64,000 nucleotides of DNA from Ptiloglossa arizonensis (GCF_051014685.1 NW_027478395.1:1302001-1366000); one strand, 5' to 3'; positions 35,501 through 49,720 are shown, numbered from the stretch's first letter. The notes: generated by a model from the letters alone, not told the origin. Translations and numbers: made by a program.

Positions 35501-37130
35501 TTGAAGCTAAGAAATGGTTGAGAAGACAACAAATTTTTCGCACTTCTGCTGGTCCAAACGCTTAACCAGAATGGTCTAGTGAAAAAATACACATACCTTT
35601 GTAATCGGGCGAGTTTCTACTTTCAGACGTTGTAGGATATTTTTGGATTTGGTCAATCCGTTCGCGAGATGTGGGAGTTTGAAGCTAAGATGTGGTGGAG
35701 AAAACAACAAATTTTTCGCACTTCTGCTTCTCCAAACGCTTAACCAGAACGGCCTAGGGATAAAATGCACATACCGTTGTAATCGGGCGAGTTTCTATAT
35801 TCAGACGCAGCAGGAATTTTTGGGTGTGGCCAATCCGTTCGCGAGATATGGGAGTTTGAAGCTAAGAAATGCTTGAGAAGGCAACAAATTTTTCGCACTT
35901 CTGCTGCTTCAAACGCTTAACCAGAATAGTATAGGGAAAAAATACACAAACCGTTGTAATCGGGCGAGTTTCTACATTCAGACGCAGCAGGAATTTTTGG
36001 GTGTGGTCAATCCGTTCGCGAGATATGGGAGTTTGAAGCTAAGAACTGCTTGAGAACGCAACAAATTTTTCGCACTTCTGCTGCTCCAAACGCTTAACCA
36101 GAATGGCCTAGGGAAAAATACACATGCCTTTGTAATCGGGCGAGCTTCTACTTTCATATGTAATAGGAATTTTTGGGTTTGGTCAATCCGTTCGCGAGAT
36201 ATGGGAGTTTGAAGCTAAGAAATGGTTGAGAAGACAACAAATTTTTCGCACTTCTGCTGCTCCAAACGCTTAACCAGAATGGCCTAGGGAAAAAATACAC
36301 AAACCGTTGTAATCGGGCGAGTTTCTACATTCAGACGCAGCAGGAATTTTTGGGTGTGGTCAATCCGTTCGCGAGATATGGGAGTTTGAAGCTAAGAACT
36401 GCTTGAGAACGCAACAAATTTTTCGCACTTCTGCTGCTCCAAACGCTTAACCAGAATGGCCTAGGGGAAAATACACATACCGTTGTAATCGGGCGAGTTT
36501 CTACATTCAGACGCAGCAGGAATTTTTGGGTTTGGTCAATCCGTTCGCGAGATGTGGGAGTTTGAAGCTAAGATGTGGTTGAGAAAACAACAAATTTTTC
36601 GCACTTCTGCTGCTCCAAACGCTTAACCAGAATGGCCTAGGGAAAAATACACATGCCGTTGGAATCGGGCGAGCTTCTACTTTCATATGTAATAGAAATT
36701 TTTGGGTTTGGTCAATCCGTTCGCGAGATATGGGAGTTTGAATCTAGGAAATGCTTGAGAAGGCAACAAATTTTTCGCACTTCTGCTGCTCCAAACGCTT
36801 AACCAGAATGGCCCAGTGAGAAAATACACATACCTTTGTAATCGGGCGAGTTTCTACTTTCAGATGTAGCAGGAATTTTTGGGTTTGGTCAATCCGTTCG
36901 CGAGATGTGGGAGTTTGAAGCTAAGAAATGGTTGAGAAGGCAACAAATTTTTCCCACTTCTGCTGCAACAAACGCTTAACCAGAATGGCCTAGGGAAAAA
37001 GTACACATACCGTTGTAATCGGGCGAGTTTCTGCATTCAGACGCAGGTGGAATTTTTGGGTTTGGTCAATCCGTTCGCGAGATGTGGGAGTTTGAAGCTA
37101 AGAAATGGTTGAGAAGGCAACAAATTTTTC
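32508..37130. repeat. 27-mer HOR unit, copy 2, lacking one monomer
   Basis: Near-identical to copy 1. Private substitutions are few, for example CAATCCATTCGCG (33357), CTAAGGAATGG (34093), GTTGCAATCGGG (34539) and CTGCTTCTCC (35019). Near 36290 the offset drops from 4778 to 4601, so exactly 177 bp is missing: AATGGCCTAGGGAAAAAATACAC runs straight into AAACCGTTG. The match ends near 37130 (CGCAATTCTG against CGCACTTCTG). Confidence 0.9.
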
Positions 37131-40100
37131 GCAATTCTGCTGCTCCAAACGCTTAACCAGAATGGCCTAGGGAGAAAATACACATACCGTTGTAACCGGG
37201 CGAGTTTCTACTTTCAGACGTTGTAGGATATTTTTGGATTTGGTCAATCCGTTCGCGAGATGTGGGAGTTTGAAGCTAAGATGTGGTGGAGAAAACAACA
37301 AATTTTTCGCACTTCTGCTTCTCCAAACGCTTAACCAGAATGGCCTAGGGAAAAATACACATGCCGTTGTAATCGGGCGAGCTTCTACTTTCATATGTAA
37401 TAGAAATATTTGGGTTTGGTCAATCCGTTCGCGAGATATGGGAGTTGGAAGCTAAGAAATGGTTGAGAAGGCAACAAATTTTTCGCACTTCTGCTGCTTC
37501 AAACGCTTAACCAGAATGGCCTAGGGAAAAAATACACATACCGTTGTAACCTGGCGAGTTTCTACTTTCATATGTAGTAGGAATTTTTGGGTTTGGTCAA
37601 TCCGTTCGCGAGATGTGGGAGTTTGAAGCTAAGATGTGGTTGAGAAAACAACAAATTTTTCGCACTTCTGCTGCTCCAAACGCTTAACCAGAATGGACTA
37701 GGGAAAAAATACACATACCTTTGTAATCGGGCGAGTTTCTACTTTCAGATATAGTAGGAATTTTTTGGTTTGGTCAATCCGTTCGCGAGATGTGGCAGTT
37801 TGAAGCTAAGAAATGTTTGAGAAGACAACAAATTTTTCGCATTTCTGCTGCTTCAAACGCTTAACCAGAATGGCCTAGGGAAAAAATACACATACCGTTG
37901 TAACCTGGCGAGTTTCTACTTTCATATGTAGTAGGAATTTTTGGGTTTGGTCAATCCGTTCGCGAGATGTGGGAGTTTGAAGCTAAGATGTGGTTGAGAA
38001 AACAACAAATTTTTCGCACTTCTGCTGCTCCAAACGCTTAACCAGAATGGCCTAGGGAAAAATACACATGCCGTTGTAATCGGGCAAGCTTCTACTTTCA
38101 TATGTTATAGAAATTTTTGGGTTTGGTCAATCCGTTCGCGAGATATGGGAGTTGGAAGCTAAGAAACGGTTGAGAAGGCAACAAATTTTTCGCACTTCTG
38201 CTGCCCCAAACGCTTAACCAGAACAGCCTAGGGATAAAATACACATACCGTTGTAATCGGGCGAGTTTCTACATTCAGACGCAGCAGGAATTTTTGGGTG
38301 TGGTCAATCCGTTCGCGAGATATGGGAGTTTGAAGCTAAGAACTGCTTGAGAACGCAACAAATTTTTCGCACTTCTGCTGCTCCAAACGCTTAACCAGAA
38401 TGGCCTAGGGAAAAATACACATGCCGTTGTAATCGGGCGAGCTTCTACTTTCATATGTAATAGGAATTTTTGGGTTTGGTCAATCCGTTCGCGAGATATG
38501 GGAGTTTGAAGCTAAGAAATGGTTGAGAAGACAACAAATTTTTCGCACTTCTGCTGCTCCAAACGCTTAACCAGAATGGCCTAGGGAAAAAATACACATA
38601 CCTTTGTAATCGGGAGAGTTTCTACTTTCAGATGTAGTAGGAATTTTTGGTTTTGGTCAATCCGTTCGCGAGATGTGGGAGTTTGAAGCTAAGAAATGGT
38701 TGAGAAGGCAACAAACTTTTCGCACTTCTGCTGCTTCAAACGCTTAACCAGAATAGTATAGGGAAAAAATACACAAACCGTTGTAATCGGGCGAGTTTCT
38801 ACATTCAGACGCAGCAGGAATTTTTGGGTGTGGTCAATCCGTTCGCGAGATATGGGAGTTTGAAGCTAAGAACTGCTTGAGAACGCAACAAATTTTTCGC
38901 ACTTCTGCTGCTCCAAACGCTTAACCAGAATGGCCTAGGGGAAAATACACATACCGTTGTAATCGGGCGAGTTTCTACATTCAGACGCAGCAGGAATTTT
39001 TGGGTTTGGTCAATCCGTTCGCGATATGTGGGAGTTTGAAGCTAAGATGTGGTTGAGAAAACAACAAATTTTTCGCACTTCTGCTGCTCCAAACGCTTAA
39101 CCAGAATGGCCTAGGGAAAAATACACATGCCGTTGGAATCGGGCGAGCTTCTACTTTCATATGTAATAGAAATTTTTGGGTTTGGTCAATCCGTTCGCGA
39201 GATATGGGAGTTTGAATCTAGGAAATGCTTGAGAAGGCAACAAATTTTTCGCATTTCTGCTGCTCCAAACGCTTAACCAGAATGGCCCAGTGAGAAAATA
39301 CACATACCTTTGTAATCGGGCGAGTTTCTACTTTCAGATGTAGTAGGAATTTTTGGGTTTGGTCAATCCGTTCGCGAGATGTGGGAGTTTGAAGCTAAGA
39401 TGTGGTTGAGAAAACAACAAATTTTTCGCAATTCTGCTGCACCAAACGCTTAACCAGAATGGCCTAGGGAAAAATACACATGCCGTTGTAATCGGGCGAG
39501 CTTCTACTTTCATATGTAATAGGAATTTTTGGGTTTGGTCAATCCGTTCGCGAGATATGGGAGTTTGAAGCTAAGAAATGGTTGAGAAGACAACAAATTT
39601 TTCGCACTTCTGCTGCTCCAAACGCTTAACCAGAATGGCCTAGGGAAAAAATACACATACCTTTGTAATCGGGAGAGTTTCTACTTTCAGATGTAGTAGG
39701 AATTTTTGGATTTGGTCAATCCGTTCGCGAGATGTGGGAGTTTGAAGCTAAGAAATGGTTGAGAAGACAACAAATTTTTCGCACTTCCGCTTCTCCAAAC
39801 GCTTAACCAGAATGGCCTAGGGAAAAATACACATGCCGTTGTAATCGGGCGAGCTTCTACTTTCATATGTAATAGAAATATTTGGGTTTGGTCAATCCGT
39901 TCGCGAGATATGGGAGTTGGAAGCTAAGAAATGGTTGAGAAGGCAACAAATTTTTCGCACTTCTGCTGCCCCAAACGCTTAACCAGAATGGCCTAGTGAA
40001 AAAATACACATACCTTTGTAATCGGGAGAGTTTCTACTTTCAGATGTAGTAGGAATTTTTGTGTTTGGTCAATCCGTTCGCGAGATGTGGGAGTTTGAAG

Positions 40101-42529
40101 CTAAGAAATTGTTGAGAAGAAAACAAATTTTTCGCACATCTGCTGCTCCAAACGCTTAACCAGAATGGACTAGGGAAAAAATACACATACCTTTGTAATC
40201 GGGCGAGTTTCTACTTTCAGATATAGTAGGAATTTTTTGGTTTGGTCAATCCGTTCGCGAGATGTGGCAGTTTGAAGCTAAGAAATGTTTGAGAAGACAA
40301 CAAATTTTTCGCATTTCTGCTGCTTCAAACGCTTAACCAGAATGGCCTAGGGAAAAAATACACATACCGTTGTAACCTGGCGAGTTTCTACTTTCATATG
40401 TAGTAGGAATTTTTGGGTTTGGTCAATCCGTTCGCGAGATGTGGGAGTTTGAAGCTAAGATGTGGTTGAGAAAACAACAAATTTTTCGCACTTCTGCTGC
40501 TCCAAACGCTTAACCAGAATGGCCTAGGGAAAAATACACATGCCGTTGTAATCGGGCGAGCTTCTACTTTCATATGTAATAGAAATTTTTGGGTTTGGTC
40601 AATCCGTTCGCGAGATATGGGAGTTTGAATCTAGGAAATGCTTGAGAAGGCAACAAATTTTTCGCACTTCTGCTGCTCCAAACGCTTAACCAGAATGGCC
40701 CAGTGAGAAAATACACATACCTTTGTAATCGGGCGAGTTTCTACTTTCAGATGTAGTAGGAATTTTTGGGTTTGGTCAATCCGTTCGCGAGATGTGGGAG
40801 TTTGAAGCTAAGATGTGGTTGAGAAAACAACAAATTTTTCGCACTTCTGCTGCACCAAACGCTTAACCAGAATGGCCTAGGGAAAAATACACATGCCGTT
40901 GTAATCGGGCGAGCTTCTACTTTCATATGTAATAGGAATTTTTGGGTTTTGGTCAATCCGTTCGCGAGATATGGGAGTTTGAAGCTAAGAAATGGTTGAG
41001 AAGACAACAAATTTTTCGCACTTCTGCTGCTCCAAACGCTTAACCAGAATGGCCTAGGGAAAAAATACACATACCTTTGTAATCGGGAGAGTTTCCACTT
41101 TCAGATGTAGTAGGAATTTTTGGTTTTGGTCAATCCGTTCGCGAGATGTTGGAGTTTGAAGCTAAGAAATGGTTGATAAGACAACAAATTTTTCGCACTT
41201 CTGCTTCTCCAAACGCTTAACCAGAATGGCCTAGGGAAAAATACACATGCCGTTGTAATCGGGCGAGCTTCTACTTTCATATGTAATAGAAATATTTGGG
41301 TTAGGTCAATCCGTTCGCGAGATATGGGAGTTGGAAGCTAAGAAATGGTTGAGAAGGCAACAAATTTTTCGCACTTCTGCTGCCCCAAACGCATAACCAG
41401 AACGGCCTAGGGATAAAATGCACATACCGTTGTAATCGGGCGAGTTTCTATATTCAGACGCAGCAGGAATTTTTGGGTGTGGTCAATCCGTTCGCGAGAT
41501 ATGGGAGTTTGAAGCAAAGAAATGCTTGAGAAGGCAACAAATTTTTCGCCCTTCTGCTGCCCCAAACGCTTAACCAGAACGGCCTAGGGATAAAATGCAC
41601 ATACCGTTGTTTTCGTACGAGTTTCTACTTTCAGACGCAATAGGAATTTTTGGGTTTGGTCAATGCGTTCGCGAGATATGGGAGTTTGAAGCTAGGAAAT
41701 GCTTGAGAAGGCAACAAATTTTTCGCACTTCTGCTGCACCAAACGCTTAACCAGAATGGACTAGGGAAAAAATACACATACCTTTGTAATCGGGCGAGTT
41801 TCTACTTTCAGATATAGTAGGAATTTTTTGGTTTGGTCAAGCCGTTCGCGAGATGTGGCAGTTTGAAGCTAAGAAATGTTTGAGAAGACAACAAATTTTT
41901 CGCATTTCTGCTGCTCCAAACGCTTAACCAGAATGGGCTAGGGAAAAAATACACATACCTTTGTAATCGGGCGAGTTTCTACTTTCAGATGTAGTAGGAA
42001 TTTTTGGGTTTGGTCAATCCGTTCGCGAGATGTGGCAGATTGAAGCTAAGAAATGGTTGAGAAGACAACAAATTTTTCGCACTTCTGCTGGTCCAAACGC
42101 TTAACCAGAATGGCCTAGTGAAAAAATACACATACCTTTGTAATCGGGAGAGTTTCTACTTTCAGATGTAGTAGGAATTTTTGTGTTTGGTCAATCCGTT
42201 CGCGAGATGTGGGAGTTTGAAGCTAAGAAATTGTTGAGAAGAAAACAAATTTTTCGCACATCTGCTGCTCCAAACGCTTAACCAGAATGGACTAGGGAAA
42301 AAATACACATACCTTTGTAATCGGGCGAGTTTCTACTTTCAGATATAGTAGGAATTTTTTGGTTTGGTCAATCCGTTCGCGAGATGTGGCAGTTTGAAGC
42401 TAAGAAATGTTTGAGAAGACAACAAATTTTTCGCACTTCTGCTGCACCAAACGCTTAACCAGAATGGCCTAGGGAAAAATACACATGCCGTTGTAATCGG
42501 GCGAGCTTCTACTTTCATATGTAATAGAA
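37131..42529. repeat. Mosaic of shared phrases between two long HORs
   Basis: Three overlapping relations are visible. Bases 37.6-38.1 kb match 40.1-40.6 kb at offset 2472 (GGACTAGGG, TATAGTAGGAATTTTTTGG, GTAACCTGGCGAG). Bases 39.2-39.9 kb match 40.6-41.3 kb at offset 1413 (CTGCACCAAACGC). Bases 38.1-39.3 kb hold type A/B monomers followed by the GGAATC phrase, as at 31.2-32.3 kb. Monomers with AAATATTTGGG and TCGTACGA (about 41605) also occur. No gene is visible. Confidence 0.8.
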
Positions 42530-45500
42530 ATTTTTGGGTTTGGTCAATCCGTTCGCGAGATATGGGAGTTGGAAGCTAAGAAACGGTTGAGAAGACAACA
42601 AATTTTTCGCACTTCTGCTGCTCCAAACGCTTAACCAGAATGGCCTAGGGAGAAAATACACATACCGTTGTAATCGGGCGAGTTTCTACATTCAGATGTA
42701 GTAGGAATTTTTGGGTTTTGTCAATCCGTTCGCGAGATGTGGGAGTTTGAAGCTAAGAAATGGTTGAGAAGGCAACAAATTTTTCGCACTTCTGCTGCTC
42801 CAAACACTTAACCAGGATGGCCTAGGGAAAAAATACACATACCGTTGTAATCGGGCGAGTTTCTGCATTCAGACGCAGCAGGATTTTTTGGGTTTGGTCA
42901 ATCCGTTCGCGAGATATGGGAGTTTGAAGCTAAGAAATTGTTGAGAAGAAAACAAATTTTTCGCACGTCTGCTGCTCCAAACGCTTAACCAGACTGGCCT
43001 AGGGAAAAAATACACATACCGTTGTAACCTGGCGAGTTTCTACATTCAGATGTAGTAGGAATTTTTGGGTTTGGTCAATCCGTTCGCGAGATGTGGGAGT
43101 TTGAAGCTAAGATGTGGTTGAGAAAACAACAAATTTTTCGCACTTCTGCTGCTCCAAACGCTTAACCAGAATGGCCTAGGGAAAAAATACACATACCTTT
43201 GTAATCGGGAGAGTTTCTACTTTCAGATGTAGTAGGAATTTTTGGTTTTGGTCAATCCGTTCGCGAGATGTGGGAGTTTGAAGCTAAGAAATGGTTGAGA
43301 AGGCAACAAACTTTTCGCACTTCTGCTGCTTCAAACGCTTAACCAGAATAGTATAGGGAAAAAATACACAAACCGTTGTAATCGGGCGAGTTTCTACATT
43401 CAGACGCAGCAGGAATTTTTGGGTGTGGTCAATCCGTTCGCGAGATATGGGAGTTTGAAGCTAAGAACTGCTTGAGAACGCAACAAATTTTTCGCACTTC
43501 TGCTGCTCCAAACGCTTAACCAGAATGGCCTAGGGGAAAATACACATACCGTTGTAATCGGGCGAGTTTCTACATTCAGACGCAGCAGGAATTTTTGGGT
43601 TTGGTCAATCCGTTCGCGAGATGTGGGAGTTTGAAGCTAAGATGTGGTTGAGAAAACAACAAATTTTTCGCACTTCTGCTGCTCCAAACGCTTAACCAGA
43701 ATGGCCTAGGGAAAAATACACATGCCGTTGGAATCGGGCGAGCTTCTACTTTCATATGTAATAGAAATTTTTGGGTTTGGTCAATCCGTTCGCGAGATAT
43801 GGGAGTTTGAATCTAGGAAATGCTTGAGAAGGCAACAAATTTTTCGCACTTCTGCTGCTCCAAACGCTTAACCAGAATGGCCCAGTGAGAAAATACACAT
43901 ACCTTTGTAATCGGGCGAGTTTCTACTTTCAGATGTAGTAGGAATTTTTGGGTTTGGTCAATCCGTTCGCGAGATGTGGGAGTTTGAAGCTAAGATGTGG
44001 TTGAGAAAACAACAAATTTTTCGCACTTCTGCTGCACCAAACGCTTAACCAGAATGGCCTAGGGAAAAATACACATGCCGTTGTAATCGGGCGAGCTTCT
44101 ACTTTCATATGTAATAGAAATTTTTGGGTTTGGTCAATCCGTTCGCGAGATATGGGAGTTGGAAGCTAAGAAACGGTTGAGAAGACAACAAATTTTTCGC
44201 ACTTCTGCTGCTCCAAACGCTTAACCAGAATGGCCTAGGGAGAAAATACACATACCGTTGTAATCGGGCGAGTTTCTACATTCAGATGTAGTAGGAATTT
44301 TTGGGTTTTGTCAATCCGTTCGCGAGATGTGGGAGTTTGAAGCTAAGAAATGGTTGAGAAGGCAACAAATTTTTCGCACTTCTGCTGCTCCAAACACTTA
44401 ACCAGGATGGCCTAGGGAAAAAATACACATACCGTTGTAATCGGGCGAGTTTCTGCATTCAGACGCAGCAGGATTTTTTGGGTTTGGTCAATCCGTTCGC
44501 GAGATATGGGAGTTTGAAGCTAAGAAATTGTTGAGAAGAAAACAAATTTTTCGCACGTCTGCTGCTCCAAACGCTTAACCAGACTGGCCTAGGGAAAAAA
44601 TACACATACCGTTGTAACCTGGCGAGTTTCTACATTCAGATGTAGTAGGAATTTTTGGGTTTGGTCAATCCGTTCGCGAGATGTGGGAGTTTGAAGCTAA
44701 GATGTGGTTGAGAAAACAACAAATTTTTCGCACTTCTGCTGCTCCAAACGCTGAACCAGAATGGCCTAGGGAAAAATACACATGCGGTTGTAATCGGGCG
44801 AGCTTCTACTTTCATATGTAATAGAAATTTTTGGGTTTGGTCAATCCGTTCGCGAGATATGGGAGTTGGAAGCTAAGAAACGGTTGAGAAGGCAACAAAT
44901 TTTTCGCACTTCTGCTGCCCCAAACGCTTAACCAGAACAGCCTAGGGATAAAATACACATACCGTTGTAATCGGGCGAGTTTCTACATTCAGACGCAGCA
45001 GGAATTTTTGGGTGTGGTCAATCCGTTCGCGAGATATGGGAGTTTGAAGCTAAGAACTGCTTGAGAACGCAACAAATTCTTCGCACTTCTGCTGCTCCAA
45101 ACGCTTAACCAGAATGGCCTAGGGAAAAATACACATGCGGTTGTAATCGGGCGAGCTTCTACTTTCATATGTAATAGAAATTTTTGGGTTTGGTCAATCC
45201 GTTCGCGAGATATGGGAGTTGGAAGCTAAGAAACGGTTGAGAAGGCAACAAATTTTTCGCACTTCTGCTGCCCCAAACGCTTAACCAGAACAGCCTAGGG
45301 ATAAAATACACATACCGTTGTAATCGGGCGAGTTTCTACATTCAGACGCAGCAGGAATTTTTGGGTGTGGTCAATCCGTTCGCGAGATATGGGAGTTTGA
45401 AGCTAAGAACTGCTTGAGAACGCAACAAATTCTTCGCACTTCTGCTGCTCCAAACGCTTAACCAGAATGGCCTAGGGAAAAATACACATGCCGTTGTAAT

Positions 45501-45884
45501 CGGGCGAGCTTCTACTTTCATATGTAATAGGAATTTTTGGGTTTGGTCAATCCGTTCGCGAGATATGGGAGTTTGAAGCTAAGAAATGGTTGAGAAGACA
45601 ACAAATTTTTCGCACTTCTGCTGCTCCAAACGCTTAACCAGAATGGCCTAGGGGAAAATACACATACCGTTGTAATCGGGCGAGTTTCTACATTCAGACG
45701 CAGCAGGAATTTTTGGGTTTGGTCAATCCGTTCGCGAGATGTGGGAGTTTGAAGCTAAGATGTGGTTGAGAAAACAACAAATTTTTCGCACTTCTGCTGC
45801 TCCAAACGCTTAACCAGAATGGCCTAGGGAAAAATACACATGCCGTTGTAATCGGGCGAGCTTCTACTTTCATATGTAATAGGA
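42530..45884. repeat. 19-mer HOR unit, 3,355 bp, copy 1
   Basis: Repeated directly at offset 3355: AATTTTTCGC 42601 and 45956, ATGGCCTAGG 43171 and 46526, CGCTGAACCAG 44749 and 48104. Within the unit the four-monomer ACACTTAACCAGG phrase occurs twice, 1,590 bp apart (about 42.6 and 44.19 kb). The right end holds two tandem A/B dimers with the rare variant ACACATGCGGTTG (44781 and 45134, period 353) and AAATTCTTCGCAC. Confidence 0.9.
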
Positions 45885-48800
45885 ATTTTTGGGTTTGGTC
45901 AATCCGTTCGCGAGATATGGGAGTTGGAAGCTAAGAAACGGTTGAGAAGACAACAAATTTTTCGCACTTCTGCTGCTCCAAACGCTTAACCAGAATGGCC
46001 TAGGGAGAAAATACACATACCGTTGTAATCGGGCGAGTTTCTACATTCAGATGTAGTAGGAATTTTTGGGTTTTGTCAATCCGTTCGCGAGATGTGGGAG
46101 TTTGAAGCTAAGAAATGGTTGAGAAGGCAACAAATTTTTCGCACTTCTGCTGCTCCAAACACTTAACCAGGATGGCCTAGGGAAAAAATACACATACCGT
46201 TGTAATCGGGCGAGTTTCTGCATTCAGACGCAGCAGGATTTTTTGGGTTTGGTCAATCCGTTCGCGAGATATGGGAGTTTGAAGCTAAGAAATTGTTGAG
46301 AAGAAAACAAATTTTTCGCACGTCTGCTGCTCCAAACGCTTAACCAGACTGGCCTAGGGAAAAAATACACATACCGTTGTAACCTGGCGAGTTTCTACAT
46401 TCAGATGTAGTAGGAATTTTTGGGTTTGGTCAATCCGTTCGCGAGATGTGGGAGTTTGAAGCTAAGATGTGGTTGAGAAAACAACAAATTTTTCGCACTT
46501 CTGCTGCTCCAAACGCTTAACCAGAATGGCCTAGGGAAAAAATACACATACCTTTGTAATCGGGAGAGTTTCTACTTTCAGATGTAGTAGGAATTTTTGG
46601 TTTTGGTCAATCCGTTCGCGAGATGTGGGAGTTTGAAGCTAAGAAATGGTTGAGAAGGCAACAAACTTTTCGCACTTCTGCTGCTTCAAACGCTTAACCA
46701 GAATAGTATAGGGAAAAAATACACAAACCGTTGTAATCGGGCGAGTTTCTACATTCAGACGCAGCAGGAATTTTTGGGTGTGGTCAATCCGTTCGCGAGA
46801 TATGGGAGTTTGAAGCTAAGAACTGCTTGAGAACGCAACAAATTTTTCGCACTTCTGCTGCTCCAAACGCTTAACCAGAATGGCCTAGGGGAAAATACAC
46901 ATACCGTTGTAATCGGGCGAGTTTCTACATTCAGACGCAGCAGGAATTTTTGGGTTTGGTCAATCCGTTCGCGAGATGTGGGAGTTTGAAGCTAAGATGT
47001 GGTTGAGAAAACAACAAATTTTTCGCACTTCTGCTGCTCCAAACGCTTAACCAGAATGGCCTAGGGAAAAATACACATGCCGTTGGAATCGGGCGAGCTT
47101 CTACTTTCATATGTAATAGAAATTTTTGGGTTTGGTCAATCCGTTCGCGAGATATGGGAGTTTGAATCTAGGAAATGCTTGAGAAGGCAACAAATTTTTC
47201 GCACTTCTGCTGCTCCAAACGCTTAACCAGAATGGCCCAGTGAGAAAATACACATACCTTTGTAATCGGGCGAGTTTCTACTTTCAGATGTAGTAGGAAT
47301 TTTTGGGTTTGGTCAATCCGTTCGCGAGATGTGGGAGTTTGAAGCTAAGATGTGGTTGAGAAAACAACAAATTTTTCGCACTTCTGCTGCACCAAACGCT
47401 TAACCAGAATGGCCTAGGGAAAAATACACATGCCGTTGTAATCGGGCGAGCTTCTACTTTCATATGTAATAGAAATTTTTGGGTTTGGTCAATCCGTTCG
47501 CGAGATATGGGAGTTGGAAGCTAAGAAACGGTTGAGAAGACAACAAATTTTTCGCACTTCTGCTGCTCCAAACGCTTAACCAGAATGGCCTAGGGAGAAA
47601 ATACACATACCGTTGTAATCGGGCGAGTTTCTACATTCAGATGTAGTAGGAATTTTTGGGTTTTGTCAATCCGTTCGCGAGATGTGGGAGTTTGAAGCTA
47701 AGAAATGGTTGAGAAGGCAACAAATTTTTCGCACTTCTGCTGCTCCAAACACTTAACCAGGATGGCCTAGGGAAAAAATACACATACCGTTGTAATCGGG
47801 CGAGTTTCTGCATTCAGACGCAGCAGGATTTTTTGGGTTTGGTCAATCCGTTCGCGAGATATGGGAGTTTGAAGCTAAGAAATTGTTGAGAAGAAAACAA
47901 ATTTTTCGCACGTCTGCTGCTCCAAACGCTTAACCAGACTGGCCTAGGGAAAAAATACACATACCGTTGTAACCTGGCGAGTTTCTACATTCAGATGTAG
48001 TAGGAATTTTTGGGTTTGGTCAATCCGTTCGCGAGATGTGGGAGTTTGAAGCTAAGATGTGGTTGAGAAAACAACAAATTTTTCGCACTTCTGCTGCTCC
48101 AAACGCTGAACCAGAATGGCCTAGGGAAAAATACACATGCGGTTGTAATCGGGCGAGCTTCTACTTTCATATGTAATAGAAATTTTTGGGTTTGGTCAAT
48201 CCGTTCGCGAGATATGGGAGTTGGAAGCTAAGAAACGGTTGAGAAGGCAACAAATTTTTCGCACTTCTGCTGCCCCAAACGCTTAACCAGAACAGCCTAG
48301 GGATAAAATACACATACCGTTGTAATCGGGCGAGTTTCTACATTCAGACGCAGCAGGAATTTTTGGGTGTGGTCAATCCGTTCGCGAGATATGGGAGTTT
48401 GAAGCTAAGAACTGCTTGAGAACGCAACAAATTCTTCGCACTTCTGCTGCTCCAAACGCTTAACCAGAATGGCCTAGGGAAAAATACACATGCCGTTGTA
48501 ATCGGGCGAGCTTCTACTTTCATATGTAATAGGAATTTTTGGGTTTGGTCAATCCGTTCGCGAGATATGGGAGTTTGAAGCTAAGAAATGGTTGAGAAGA
48601 CAACAAATTTTTCGCACTTCTGCTGCTCCAAACGCTTAACCAGAATGGCCTAGGGGAAAATACACATACCGTTGTAATCGGGCGAGTTTCTACATTCAGA
48701 CGCAGCAGGAATTTTTGGGTTTGGTCAATCCGTTCGCGAGATGTGGGAGTTTGAAGCTAAGATGTGGTTGAGAAAACAACAAATTTTTCGCACTTCTGCT

Positions 48801-48885
48801 GCTCCAAACGCTTAACCAGAATGGCCTAGGGAAAAATACACATGCCGTTGTAATCGGGCGAGCTTCTACTTTCATATGTAATAGG
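45885..48885. repeat. 19-mer HOR unit, copy 2, lacking one dimer
   Basis: Second copy at offset 3355 to about 48.12 kb. It has only one ACACATGCGGTTG A/B dimer where copy 1 has two, and beyond it the offset falls to about 3001. The difference is close to two monomers, so a unit-precise gain in copy 1 or loss in copy 2 has occurred. Similarity fades near 48.92 kb. Confidence 0.88.
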
Positions 48886-49720
48886 AATTTTTGGGTTTGG
48901 TCAATCCGTTCGCGAGATATGGGAGTTTGAAGCTAAGAAATGGTTGAGAAGACAACAAATTTTTCGCACTTCTGCTGCTCCAAACGCTTAACCAGAATGG
49001 CCTAGGGAAAAAATACACATACCTTTGTAATCGGGAGAGTTTCTACTTTCAGATGTATAAGGAATTTTTGGTTTTGGTCAATCCGTTCGCGAGATGTGGG
49101 AGTTTGAAGCTAAGAAATGGTTGAGAAGACAACAAATTTTTCGCACTTCTGCTACTCCAAACGCTTAACCAGAATGGCCTAGGGAAAAAATACACATACC
49201 TTTGTAATCGGGAGAGTTTCTACTTTCAGATGTAGTAGGAATTTTTGGTTTTGGTCAATCCGTTCGCGAGATGTGGGAGTTTGAAGCTAAGAAATGGTGA
49301 GAAGGCAACAAACTTTTCGCAATTCTGCTGCTTCAAACGCTTAACCAGAATAGTATAGGGAAAAAATACACAAACCGTTGTAATCGGGCGAGTTTCTACA
49401 TTCAGACGCAATAGGAATTTTTGGGTTTGGGCAATCCGTTCGCGAGATATGGGAGTTTGAAGCTAGGAAATGCTTGAGAAGGCAACAAATTTTTCGCACT
49501 TCTGCTGCTCCAAACGTTTAACCATAATGGCCTAGGGAAGAAATACACACACCGTTGTAATCGGGCGAGTTTCTACATTCAGACGCAGCAGGAATTTTTG
49601 GGTGTGGTCAATCCGTTCGCGAGATATGGGAGTTTGAATGCTAAGAACTGCTTGAGAACGGAACAAATTTTTCGCACTTCTGCTGCTCCAAACGCTTAAC
49701 CAGAATGGCCTAGGGGAAAA
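48661..49720. repeat. Hexamer HOR unit, 1,060 bp, copy 1
   Basis: Six monomers repeated at offset 1060: TTGGTCAATC at 48721 and 49781. Shared rare variants include GATGTATAAGGAATTTTTGG, CTGCTACTCC, and a one-base loss GAAATGGTGAGAAGG (49298) in place of GGTTGAGAAGG. It overlaps the end of the previous HOR. Confidence 0.88.
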
